Assembly: GCF_017115105.1 (NCBI RefSeq)
Contig: NZ_JABXKH010000047.1
Location: 27,365-91,364 of the forward strand
DNA length: 64,000 bases
Direction: 5' to 3'
Source of the DNA: Nostoc sp. NMS2
GTDB lineage: Bacteria > Cyanobacteriota > Cyanobacteriia > Cyanobacteriales > Nostocaceae
Numbering within the stretch: the first letter of the stretch is position 1; the number at the start of each line of letters is the position of its first letter. Positions 8,302-15,461 of the stretch are shown piece by piece. Made by a program: the position numbers and the translations under genes. Below the pieces are notes generated by a model. The model did no database searches. It was not told the origin of the DNA and saw only the letters and a program-made list of their open reading frames with translations.

Positions 8302-8429
8302 GTAGGTCGGCGCAATTAAAGCTAACTGGCAAAGGCTGTCATTGGTCATTTGTCATTTGTCATTAGTAAGGGCTTTAAGCCTAATTACGTTTCGTAACAT
8401 ACTTGGTTTTTTTCGCGCCAACTTACTTA
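8299..8429. mobile_element. MITE-like element, copy 1 of the TAAGTAGGTCGGCGC family
   Basis: 131 bp starting TAAGTAGGTCGGCGCAATTA and ending CGCGCCAACTTACTTA. The ends are imperfect inverted repeats of each other. A second near-full copy is at 36875-36998 and a fragment in inverse orientation at about 43438-43497. The left end overlaps the stop codon of the ABC gene. There is no coding capacity. Confidence 0.75.
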
Positions 8430-8599
8430 GTGGCTTTAACAAGCTTTTAACAAAGTTGGGGAGTGTAAGTTGCATAGCCTCTACAGGCAGAACGAATTGA
8501 AGCCTAAGCTAAATCCTCGTCACCAAACGTAATTACGAATTACGAATTATTTAACTTGTGCTTATTTGATCCCTGAAAAGTGACTTCAGGATAGTCTTT

Positions 8600-8630
8600 G
8601 GCGAATGGAGTTATACTCCATTCGCCCTTT
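8600..8630 (+). terminator. strong Rho-independent terminator-like hairpin
   Basis: GGCGAATGGAGT, 3-nt loop TAT, ACTCCATTCGCC: a 12-bp perfect stem followed by CTTTT. It is about 300 bp 3' of the ABC gene on the plus strand, and probably ends the parvulin-exporter transcript. Confidence 0.75.
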
Positions 8631-8682
8631 TAACGTGTAGCGGCAGTATCTACCCTCAAAGTACTCTTAGGGTAGGGATTAG

Positions 8683-8857
8683 AGCGATCTATCCAAAGAT
8701 ACCGCTTTTAGTAATGATGATGTGTTGCTCACCTCTGGTGGCGTTAACGCTATTGCCGCAGGTGCTACTAGCTCAGAAACAGCATCGCTGATCGTTAACA
8801 ATGCGATCGCCACAGGTAACTATTACTTGCTCTATCAAGCTGATGGTGCGTAATAAG
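8683..8857 (+). pseudogene. CARDB-domain fragment, gene remnant
   Basis: The frame containing 8698 reads DTAFSNDDVLLTSGGVNAI and then SLIVNNAIATGNYYLLYQAD before two consecutive stops (TAATAA). The last block is typical of CARDB adhesion-like domains found in secreted cyanobacterial subtilases. There is no start codon or upstream domain. It abuts a subtilase fragment in another frame. Confidence 0.65.
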
Positions 8858-8871
8858 TATGGTTTTGAAAG

Positions 8872-8998
8872 GGGAACGTCTATGGCGGCTCCTCACGTCG
8901 CCGGGGTAATAGCTTTGATGCTCAGTGCTAAGAAAGGTTTAACTGATGCCCAAGTGCGTCAGATTGTCACAACGACAGCAGGAAATAGCTTGGCATAG
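8872..8998 (+). pseudogene. subtilase (S8) C-terminal catalytic fragment
   Basis: Reads ERGTSMAAPHVAGVIALMLS followed by KKGLTDAQVRQIVTTTA and a stop. This is the Ser-containing block of a subtilisin, nearly identical to the intact protease downstream (GTSMAAPHVAGVVALMLS). The Asp and His regions are missing, and it is fused out of frame to the CARDB remnant. It is a decayed paralogue of the 9295 gene, left between the exporter and the living protease. Confidence 0.8.
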
Positions 8999-9043
8999 AA
9001 CAATCCCTTAAGTGTCGTTTATCAAAAGTAAAATAGAATTTAT

Positions 9044-9095
9044 ATAAGCGGCAGAATGAGTGGCGTTTGCTGCTCATTCTGCCGCTTATTTTATA
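9044..9095. terminator. 17-bp hairpin with T-rich tail
   Basis: ATAAGCGGCAGAATGAG (9044-9060) and CTCATTCTGCCGCTTAT (9073-9089) are exact complements around a 12-nt loop, followed by TTTATAATT. It lies just 3' of the subtilase remnant. Probably a retained terminator of the ancestral gene. Confidence 0.7.
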
Positions 9096-9294
9096 ATTAA
9101 GCGGATTCTAAATAGCTCTTCACAAAAAGCATGATTATCATAATATTTTTTTGGTAATAGAATTAGCATTTTATTATTAAAATTCATAGTACTTATTAAC
9201 AATACGGCTTATTCACACATTAAAACTTTTGTTAAAAAAAGTTTTAACGATTCTAGCTGTTCAAAAACATTGTTGATTTTGAGAAAAAACACTT

Positions 9295-11046
9295 ATGCTC
9301 AATGATAATACTAATAACAATTTGTTTTCTACTAATAAAAGCTTAAATTTTAATTCAATTTCTTCGTCAGATACATTTAATACTAAGGATGACACCAGCC
9401 TCAACTTAAATAGACGTAGTAGCTACAACTCAGCCGATTCTGATGTGCAGTTACTAAATAATAGTGACTCCAAAAATAGCAGTAACGCTACTACCAATGC
9501 TTTTACCACGCAAAGTTATAACTCCACCAATGGCTATGGCTTAATTAATGCAGCAGCAGCCGTGGCTAAAGCTACTAATCAGAATACCTTTGCTGATGTT
9601 CCCGATCTTGGTGGTAATAATTGGGGAGCAGACCTTGTTAAAGCACCAGAAGTTTGGGCACAAGGATACACAGGTAAAGGTGTTGTTGTCGCTGTTGTAG
9701 ATACTGGGGTTGACTATAATCACGAGGATTTAAGAAATAATATTTGGACGAATAGCAAAGAAATTGCGGGTAACGGGATAGATGATGATGGCAATGGCTA
9801 TATTGATGATAATTACGGCTGGAACTTTGCTGATAAAAACAACAACACCCTAGATAACAATGGTCATGGTACTCATGTTTCCGGCACGATCGCAGGAGAG
9901 AATAATAACTACGGTGTCACTGGTATTGCTTATGATGCCAAGATTATGCCCGTCAAAGCTTTGAATGACTCTGGCTCTGGTTCCTATAGCTCCATATCTA
10001 AAGGTATTCGCTACGCTGTGGATAATGGAGCTAATGTGATTAACCTCAGTTTAGGAGGTACATCTGCCAATCGGACTCTAGAGTCAGCCATTAACTATGC
10101 CAGCAGCAAAGGAGTAATTGTCGTCATGGCAGCAGGGAATGATGGTGACTCATCACCAGACTATCCTGCCCGCTATGCATCCAAGACGGGAATTGCTGTT
10201 GGGGCAGTAGATAGAAATAATAATATGGCCGATTTCTCTAACCGCTCTGGAACAAATGAAATCTCTTATGTTACAGCCCCAGGAGTCAAGGTTTATTCAT
10301 CAGTTCCGAATAATCAGTATGCCACTTATAGCGGCACATCTATGGCTGCTCCCCACGTTGCTGGTGTAGTTGCCCTAATGCTCAGTGCTAACCCCAGCCT
10401 GACTGATGCCCAAGTACGTCAGATTGTGGCAGAAACAGCAGAAAATAGCACACAAAGTACAACCTCACAAAATACAAGCTCTAGTTTAAATATTTCTAAT
10501 GTCAATTCTCTGGCAAAGCAAGTGATGTCTACGAGGGGCTACACAGACATAGCAGGAAAGAGTTCACAAAATACAACCTCTAGTTTAAATTTAAATATTT
10601 CTAATGTCAGTTCTCTGGCAAAGCAGGTGATGTCTGGCGATAACCCGCTACATACAGACACACAAACCGCAAATTATATCACATCACAGACAATTTCTAG
10701 TTTTAATAATTTCGATGTCGCTCCTCTGATAAGTCAGACTATTACAGAAACGACAACATATCTCACGCCAGAGACTATTGCTAGTTTTAATAATTCTAAT
10801 GTCGATTCTCTCATCGGTCAGGCAATGACAGAAACGACAACATATCTCACGCCAGCCGAAGGTAATTCTGGATTAGGCAATCCAGAATTATGGTCACAAT
10901 TCCAAAACTATGAAAAGATTCTGGGCAGTATCAGTATAGATAGCAATGATGATAATAAAAATGAGAATAATCCTGATTTTGGGAAACTACTAGAGGGAAT
11001 GCAAAAACAAATAGAGCAGTATAAAAAGTTCTTAGGTATCGCTTAA
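9295..11046 (+). CDS. subtilisin-like serine protease (S8), probable type I secretion substrate
   Basis: 583 residues from ATG 9295. Residues 1-95 are Asn/Ser-rich with no signal peptide. The catalytic domain spans about 105-385: Asp136 in VAVVDTGVD, His191 in NGHGTHVSG, the oxyanion Asn in MAAGNDGD and Ser349 in SGTSMAAPHVAG, so all catalytic residues are present. The C-terminus (390-583) holds two degenerate duplications: a pair with SLAKQVMS (NISNVNSLAKQVMS / NISNVSSLAKQVMS) and a pair with TETTTYLTP. An unusual NGYGLINAAAAVAKA block, normally seen after the catalytic Ser in subtilases, lies before the catalytic domain. With an HlyB-like exporter upstream and HlyD downstream, export through a type I system is likely. 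The C-terminal repeats may carry the signal. Confidence 0.9.
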   Translation: MLNDNTNNNLFSTNKSLNFNSISSSDTFNTKDDTSLNLNRRSSYNSADSDVQLLNNSDSKNSSNATTNAFTTQSYNSTNGYGLINAAAAVAKATNQNTFADVPDLGGNNWGADLVKAPEVWAQGYTGKGVVVAVVDTGVDYNHEDLRNNIWTNSKEIAGNGIDDDGNGYIDDNYGWNFADKNNNTLDNNGHGTHVSGTIAGENNNYGVTGIAYDAKIMPVKALNDSGSGSYSSISKGIRYAVDNGANVINLSLGGTSANRTLESAINYASSKGVIVVMAAGNDGDSSPDYPARYASKTGIAVGAVDRNNNMADFSNRSGTNEISYVTAPGVKVYSSVPNNQYATYSGTSMAAPHVAGVVALMLSANPSLTDAQVRQIVAETAENSTQSTTSQNTSSSLNISNVNSLAKQVMSTRGYTDIAGKSSQNTTSSLNLNISNVSSLAKQVMSGDNPLHTDTQTANYITSQTISSFNNFDVAPLISQTITETTTYLTPETIASFNNSNVDSLIGQAMTETTTYLTPAEGNSGLGNPELWSQFQNYEKILGSISIDSNDDNKNENNPDFGKLLEGMQKQIEQYKKFLGIA

Positions 11047-11130
11047 AAATTATAGCGATTTGTAGTTGAGTCAAATACTGTTCGGTTAGAAAAATCAACC
11101 AACCCGCTTGTCTGTTATGAATTAATTTAG

Positions 11131-11155
11131 GGGTTTAGCAATGCTAAACCCTTAT
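11131..11155 (+). terminator. hairpin terminator of the subtilase gene
   Basis: GGGTTTAGC, loop AAT, GCTAAACCC (9-bp perfect stem), then TTAT. It is 85 bp after the protease stop. Confidence 0.65.
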
Positions 11156-11437
11156 ACCAATTTTTTATGAAGCTGCATAGAATTCGATCCCCCCTAGCCC
11201 ACGCCAGTCGCTCCACTACAGCGCTTCTCTGCGAGACGCTTTGCGAACGCGCATCCTGCGGCGGGGGAAACCCCTGTTCCCGCGCTGGCTCTCCTTAATA
11301 AGGGGGGAACCGGAAAAACATCTATCAGTCCCCCAATTTATCGGGGAGCCACTGCGGGAACAGGGGTCTCCCCAAATGAGGCAAGTGGCGTGGATTTAGG
11401 GGGATCAAGATATGTGCAACTTTACATTAAATTGGTA
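11155..11437. mobile_element. MITE-like element with long imperfect terminal inverted repeats
   Basis: 283 bp. The left end TACCAATTTTTTATGAAGCT and the reverse complement of the right end (TACCAATTTAATGTAAAGTT) align, and the match continues about 40 bp through GATCCCCCCTAG and CTAGCCCACGCCA-type blocks. The interior contains GC-rich palindromes and AACCCCTGTTCCCGC / GCGGGAACAGGGGT arms. No ORF. It fills the gap between the convergent subtilase and hlyD genes. Confidence 0.65.
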
Positions 11438-11514
11438 TTACGTTTTAGGTGTGGTTTGTGAGATGCGTAGGCATCGCTTTTGAAATAGCTATAAGAACAA
11501 GAGAGGCTACAAAC

Positions 11515-13011
11515 CTACCTAACAGAAAATGCCTCATTGAACCGCCGTGTTACAGGCTCAGTAATGAATGTCAAAATTGACTTTTTACGAGTGACAATTT
11601 CACCCGTAGCAGACATCCCTGGTGTAAATTCTACCTCTTGACCACGCACATTAACTGAATGTTTATTTAGCTTAATTCTTGTAGGAAAAACTAAGCCCAA
11701 TTCTTTATCAATAATTGCATTTGGACTAATTTGCATGACTTCGCCATCCACAATCCCAAATTCCTGGAAGGGGAAAGTCGCCATTTTCACTTTTGCCTTC
11801 ATTCCTTGACGAATAAACCCAATATCGCGGTTAAGAACTTTCACCTCTAGAAGCATTTCTTCCCCTTCCGGCAAAATTGATACCAATTCTTCACCAGATT
11901 GGACTGGCCCCTTGGTGGCTTTGACTCTGTAAATAGTACCGGCAACGGGAGCCTCAATTGTTTCTAAAGCTTGCTGCTTCCTCGCCTGCTCTAATTGACC
12001 TTGAACAGTTGTCAGTTCTTCTTTACGCTTGTTGAACTGGGTTAAAATTTCACTTTGGCGTTCTGATGCTACACGCTGGGCCTGACTGCGGGCAGCGTTG
12101 TAAGCTTGTTCTGCTTGGTGAATTTCTTGGGCTTGGGCAGCAATATCTTTTTCTAATGATGTGACTTTATCTTGAGCCTCTGTTATTCTATTTTGGGCGT
12201 TAATAACTTCATCTTGCGATCTGGTAATTTCTGTCTTTGCACGAGTCAATCTTTCTTGAGCATCCAAGTAATCGACACGAGGTACAGCACCAGGAGTAAT
12301 CAGGGTGCGTAAGCTTTTTTCCCTTTCTTGTGCAAGTGCCAAATTACTTTCAATTTTAATTCGGATGCTGTCTGCGTTGATAAGGTTGGTTTTGGAATTC
12401 GCAAAGCTGCTTTTGGCATTAACTAAGTTGTCTTGCAATCGAGTCAAGCGGACTTTGGCTTGATTGATGAGTGCTATTTGGCGATTTGCTTCTGCTTCTG
12501 CTCCTGCTTGACGCGCTTGGTAGTCTTGCAGACGGGAAGTTAAAAGTTCATCTTGTAGTTTCGTCCCAGTAGTTTTGCCTCCAATACGTTCTGCATCCAA
12601 ACGTTGCAAATCATCTTGAATCAATTTAGTTGATTTGGCTAGGCGGGAAACATCAGTTATTTGCAAGTCAGGGTCTTTTTGAATCAGAATTTGACCTTTG
12701 GTAACGCGATCGCCTTCTTGCACTTTAACGGCGACAATTGACCCCCCACCCAAGGATGTCACCGGTCTTACCTGTGTGGAAGCAATTAATTCTCCTGGTG
12801 CTGTTGCTACTTCATCTATTTGGGAGAAATTCGCCCAAGCGATCGCTCCAAATACGATGACGCTCATTGTTCCCGCTAATAATCTCGTGTACAGGGGTGG
12901 TAATTCCTGTACCGCCTTCCCCAATTCATAAGTGAGTTGTTCCTCTGGTTGGGCGAATCGCTCTTTTGTCTGACGTGCTTGAGCAGCATTTACAGCTAGG
13001 GATGATTTCAT
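11515..13011 (-). CDS. HlyD family membrane-fusion (periplasmic adaptor) protein
   Basis: 498 residues from ATG 13011. A short cytoplasmic tail is followed by one membrane helix at about 45-66 (LAGTMSVIVFGAIAWANFSQ). Then come a lipoyl/barrel half (GGGSIVAVKVQEGDRVTKGQ), long paired coiled coils at about 110-340, and the second lipoyl half plus beta-barrel (EAPVAGTIYRVKATKGPVQ, FTPGMSATGEIVTRKKSIL). This order is typical of HlyD adaptors that link an inner-membrane ABC exporter to TolC. It lies 3.2 kb from the exporter and convergent with it, so the type I system is split across two transcripts flanking the subtilase. No TolC gene is in the window. Confidence 0.93.
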   Translation of the reverse strand: MKSSLAVNAAQARQTKERFAQPEEQLTYELGKAVQELPPLYTRLLAGTMSVIVFGAIAWANFSQIDEVATAPGELIASTQVRPVTSLGGGSIVAVKVQEGDRVTKGQILIQKDPDLQITDVSRLAKSTKLIQDDLQRLDAERIGGKTTGTKLQDELLTSRLQDYQARQAGAEAEANRQIALINQAKVRLTRLQDNLVNAKSSFANSKTNLINADSIRIKIESNLALAQEREKSLRTLITPGAVPRVDYLDAQERLTRAKTEITRSQDEVINAQNRITEAQDKVTSLEKDIAAQAQEIHQAEQAYNAARSQAQRVASERQSEILTQFNKRKEELTTVQGQLEQARKQQALETIEAPVAGTIYRVKATKGPVQSGEELVSILPEGEEMLLEVKVLNRDIGFIRQGMKAKVKMATFPFQEFGIVDGEVMQISPNAIIDKELGLVFPTRIKLNKHSVNVRGQEVEFTPGMSATGEIVTRKKSILTFITEPVTRRFNEAFSVR

Positions 13012-13019
13012 AGAATTTT

Positions 13020-13107
13020 AAATTGGGGAATGGGGAATGGGGAATGGGGAGTGGGGAATGGGGAATGGGGGGATGAGGGGGACAAGGGGGACAAGGGGGA
13101 CAAGGGG
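13020..13107. repeat. G-rich short tandem repeats
   Basis: Tandem copies of GGGGAATG (with one GGGGAGTG variant) are followed by GGGGGACAA repeats, directly upstream of the hlyD start. Length polymorphism here would alter the spacing of the hlyD leader. Confidence 0.85.
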
Positions 13108-13210
13108 GAATTATTAAAATTAAGTCTCTCCCTTGTCTCTTTTCCATGCTCCCTAGAATGGGAAGTGGTGAGTGGTGGATATTAAAATTCCCTATTCCCC
13201 ACTCCCTAAT

Positions 13211-14086
13211 TTAAACTGCTAGATAACGCCGCAAAAAGTTTTCTAATGTCTCCAATTGGAAGTTAAAAATTGCTTCTAAATTGGCAATTTCATCTTTTGT
13301 ACAGAAAAATTCATTTGCTAGCAATGTGCGATAAGTTCCTAAAGCTTTTTGGATTTGGGGATTAAATAAACCCAATGCACCTTGTAACCCATCAATAAAA
13401 AATAGTGGTGAATTAATTATTACTGGCTCTTTGGCGAAAATCCGACCAAAAATCCGGGGAATATCTTCTCGTAATAAAATCTCCGGGCCTCCCACTGGTA
13501 AAATCTGGTTACGAGCGCCTGCAACAGTCACAGAATCCACTACTATCCTTGCCAAATCATCGGTACTGACAATTGAGGTACGGTTTTTGCGATCGCCAAT
13601 CAGCAGATACAATCCCGTTTCCCGAAATCGTTCTACCAGTGGCAGCAAGTTAGATGCTAATCCAGATGGGCGTAAAATTGTGTAATTTAAGCCACTAGCT
13701 GCCAAATATCGCTCTACTGCTCGTTTAGCTTTGAACACAGGAGCGTCTTCATATCCGCGATCGGCTCCCAATACCGAAATGAAGACAAAATGCTCTACGC
13801 CATTGGCTTTTGCTTGGTCAATCAGTTCAATATTGGCGCGGTAATCTAAGGATAAAGCATCGCTATCAGAACCGTGGGCGCTGATAATATACTTCACACC
13901 TTGAGTAGCTTTTTGAATATCTTTTTCCCGCAGCAAATCACCGATAAAGATTTCTGCACCCCGGTGTTCTAACTCGCTGTAGCGCGAGGTAAGGCGAACA
14001 AATGCCCGCACAGACTGTTCTCGTTGCCGAAGAAGTCGGACAACTCTACGACCAATTCCTCCCGTTGCTCCAGTTACTAGAAACAT
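13211..14086 (-). CDS. NAD(P)-binding SDR/NmrA-like protein
   Basis: 291 residues from ATG 14086. The N-terminus MFLVTGATGGIGRRVVRLLR carries the GxxGxxG dinucleotide-binding motif. Later blocks (GDLLREKDIQKATQGV, VEHFVFISVLGADRG, YTILRPSGL) fit the atypical extended SDR or NmrA group, to which cyanobacterial Ycf39-like photosystem assembly factors belong. The classical YxxxK catalytic pair is not obvious, so it could be a redox sensor or chaperone rather than a dehydrogenase. It is monocistronic between hlyD and the SAP/RHH cluster. No substrate can be inferred. Confidence 0.85.
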   Translation of the reverse strand: MFLVTGATGGIGRRVVRLLRQREQSVRAFVRLTSRYSELEHRGAEIFIGDLLREKDIQKATQGVKYIISAHGSDSDALSLDYRANIELIDQAKANGVEHFVFISVLGADRGYEDAPVFKAKRAVERYLAASGLNYTILRPSGLASNLLPLVERFRETGLYLLIGDRKNRTSIVSTDDLARIVVDSVTVAGARNQILPVGGPEILLREDIPRIFGRIFAKEPVIINSPLFFIDGLQGALGLFNPQIQKALGTYRTLLANEFFCTKDEIANLEAIFNFQLETLENFLRRYLAV

Positions 14087-14212
14087 ATAAATACCTAAAT
14101 TGAATAGTTGCAGCGTTTTTAGTTGTCAAAATGCTCGATATATGCTCAAAATATCCTCACGCCAACTAAGCCAATTGGTCACACCTTATTTATCTTAATA
14201 CTTCAAAAATAG

Positions 14213-14242
14213 ATCCCCCACATCCTTGTAGATGCAGGGGAT
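14213..14242 (-). terminator. hairpin, copy 1 of a repeated 3' stem-loop
   Basis: CCCCC-A-CATC, loop, GATG-CA-GGGG. It lies 3' of the minus-strand small ORF ending at 14261 and is followed on that strand by ATCTATTTTT. The same stem-loop recurs at 15366-15393 3' of the S1 gene. Probable terminators. Confidence 0.6.
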
Positions 14243-14260
14243 AGGTTAATAGAATTAGTT

Positions 14261-14356
14261 TTACTGGCTCAAGAAGTCGATAGCTTGTTCAAGCGACATC
14301 TTAGTCTTGTACAAATTCAGCAGATTTTCTTGCTGATATCGGTCAGGATAGCTCAT
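14261..14356 (-). CDS. very small ORF (31 aa) overlapping the 3' end of the SAP-like gene
   Basis: From ATG 14356 it reads MSYPDRYQQENLLNLYKTKM and then SLEQAIDFLSQ. It overlaps the stop of the preceding gene by 14 bp and has an AGAGGG ribosome binding site about 8-9 bases before the ATG. The composition is that of a soluble helical peptide, and a terminator hairpin follows. The overlap and good ribosome site suggest real, coupled translation. I recognise no family. Confidence 0.45.
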   Translation of the reverse strand: MSYPDRYQQENLLNLYKTKMSLEQAIDFLSQ

Positions 14357-14639
14357 TTTTCTGCCCTCTAAAGTTATCCGAATCAGTGCTGCTTGCTTCA
14401 TCTGTGGGTGAATTCATCTCCTCAATGGCAGAACTGATTACCTGGATAGCGTTAAAGTTAGGGGATTTTAACCCTTTACCTAGCTTCATTTGTTGGAGCG
14501 CTAAAAGTGGAAATGCCATCAGAGTTACGATGTACGAGGTTTTGTATCCTGCATTCCCGGTAGGTTTGACACCGTATCTCCGACACAAATCGCGTAATTC
14601 TTTAATAGTCTTGATTTCAAGTTCAGAGCGCGTGAACAT
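14343..14639 (-). CDS. small protein with SAP/HeH-like helical motif
   Basis: 98 residues from ATG 14639 (MFTRSELEIKTIKELRDLCR). The frame is open to a TTG at 14717, but the extra residues look non-coding. The segment IKTIKELRDLCRRYGVKPTG followed by KTSYIVTLMAF has the two-helix pattern of SAP/HeH domains, which bind DNA or RNA in phage and chromatin proteins. The C-terminal 40 residues are polar and likely disordered. It is divergent from the RHH gene at 14769 across 129 bp, with a 31-residue ORF overlapping its end, so together they look like a small accessory or plasmid-type regulatory module. Confidence 0.6.
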   Translation of the reverse strand: MFTRSELEIKTIKELRDLCRRYGVKPTGNAGYKTSYIVTLMAFPLLALQQMKLGKGLKSPNFNAIQVISSAIEEMNSPTDEASSTDSDNFRGQKNELS

Positions 14640-14768
14640 AAAATAGTAGTGTCCATTTTTTGAATTGGATATTGGTGGTTGTACTTCCGGCAAGTTGTTG
14701 CAACCACTGAAAAACAATTTAATCTGCTGCCTACCAGTGATTCAAATTATATTTATATTTCTACATAA

Positions 14769-14957
14769 ATGCCTAACCCTAAAGGTCATTCAGAAAATTT
14801 AAAACCATTTAAATCAGAGAGGGAAGAATCTTTAAGTGAGCGTCTTAACTTACGTGTCACAAAAACTATGAAGGAAGAACTATCTACAAAGGATGATCCT
14901 CCAGAATTTTGTCGTCGTGCAATCCAGGAAGCATTAGAGAAAGATAAAGAGAAGTAA
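14769..14957 (+). CDS. small ribbon-helix-helix-like protein beside an iteron array
   Basis: 62 residues from ATG 14769: a basic, polar N-terminus (MPNPKGHSENLKPF), then LSERLNLRVTKTMKEEL and PEFCRRAIQEALEK. A beta strand with alternating R/N/R residues followed by two helices is the RHH fold of Arc/MetJ-type DNA-binding proteins. It is divergent from the SAP-like gene. Its stop codon is about 40 bp from the first unit of a 21-bp-phased repeat array (15000-15196), a plausible binding site. RHH proteins with phased repeats act as autorepressors or as centromere-binding partition proteins. The link here is inference from position. Confidence 0.65.
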   Translation: MPNPKGHSENLKPFKSEREESLSERLNLRVTKTMKEELSTKDDPPEFCRRAIQEALEKDKEK

Positions 14958-14999
14958 TCTCAAAGGGATAGTTGTCACGAGTGTGGGAATTACTGGAAT

Positions 15000-15196
15000 G
15001 AGTCAGTAATCAAGCATATTGAGAAAGCAATATGCTTGATTACTTGCGGAAAACACCAAAATGAGAAAGTAAATACAGCTTTTGAGTAAGTAAAAGCTGA
15101 TTTTACTTGCGGAAAACACTGAAATGAGAAAGTAAACACAGCTTTTGAATAAGTAAAAGCTCATTTTGAGTAAGTCAAATGCCATTTTGCTTACTA
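15000..15196. repeat. iteron-like array: ten 8-bp cores at exact 21-bp spacing
   Basis: Cores begin at 15000, 15021, 15042, 15063, 15084, 15105, 15126, 15147, 15168 and 15189. They are GAGTCAGT, GAGAAAGC, ACTTGCGG, GAGAAAGT, GAGTAAGT, ACTTGCGG, GAGAAAGT, GAATAAGT, GAGTAAGT and GCTTACTA. Most are preceded by ATTTT or a similar T-tract and followed by AAA. The ACTTGCGG and GCTTACTA units read as inverted copies. The 21-bp spacing puts every site and A/T tract on one face of the helix. A 63-bp higher-order repeat (three units) is also visible, and some neighbouring units form hairpins (13-bp stem at 15008-15041). Confidence 0.85.
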
Positions 15197-15251
15197 AATT
15201 CGACTTGATCCATTTTTTCAATGCATTAACTACTAACTTAAGTTCAATACA

Positions 15252-15345
15252 GACCTAACCCCCAACCCCTTCCCTGCAAGGGAAGGGGAGTAAAACTCAA
15301 AGCCTCTCTCCTTTTAGGAGAGAGGTTTGGAGAGAGGTCAGATTG
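15252..15345. repeat. double-hairpin intergenic repeat
   Basis: CCCCTTCCCTGCAAGGGAAG is followed by CCTCTCTCCTTTTAGGAGAG: two adjacent perfect hairpins with purine/pyrimidine arms. This is an intergenic element type very common in Nostocales. No coding potential. Confidence 0.7.
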
Positions 15346-15365
15346 TATTTTTCCCAATTTACAAT

Positions 15366-15393
15366 CCCCCCACATCTTTGTAGATGCAGGGGG
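15366..15393 (-). terminator. hairpin, copy 2 of the repeated 3' stem-loop
   Basis: CCCCCC-A-CATC, TTTGTA, GATG-CA-GGGGG, about 70 bp 3' of the S1-domain gene. Same stem and loop as 14213-14242. Probable terminator, although the tail here is not strongly T-rich. Confidence 0.55.
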
Positions 15394-15461
15394 AGTATTA
15401 ACAATTCAAAATTGTTTTAGATGGGGATTTAAACGCTTTGTGCAAGCAGCCCATTTCAAAA

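Noticed and set aside
12926..13147. 73-residue Pro/Cys-rich ORF upstream of hlyD
   Set aside because: It is the translation of G-rich tandem repeats on the opposite strand.
15000..15196. CRISPR array
   Set aside because: There are no 24-40 bp repeats with unique spacers. The period is 21 bp with 8-bp cores, and no cas genes are present.
15003..15221. 72-residue minus-strand ORF with FYLLKSCIYFL repeats
   Set aside because: It is the in-frame shadow of the 21-bp array (21 is a multiple of 3), with no start signal.
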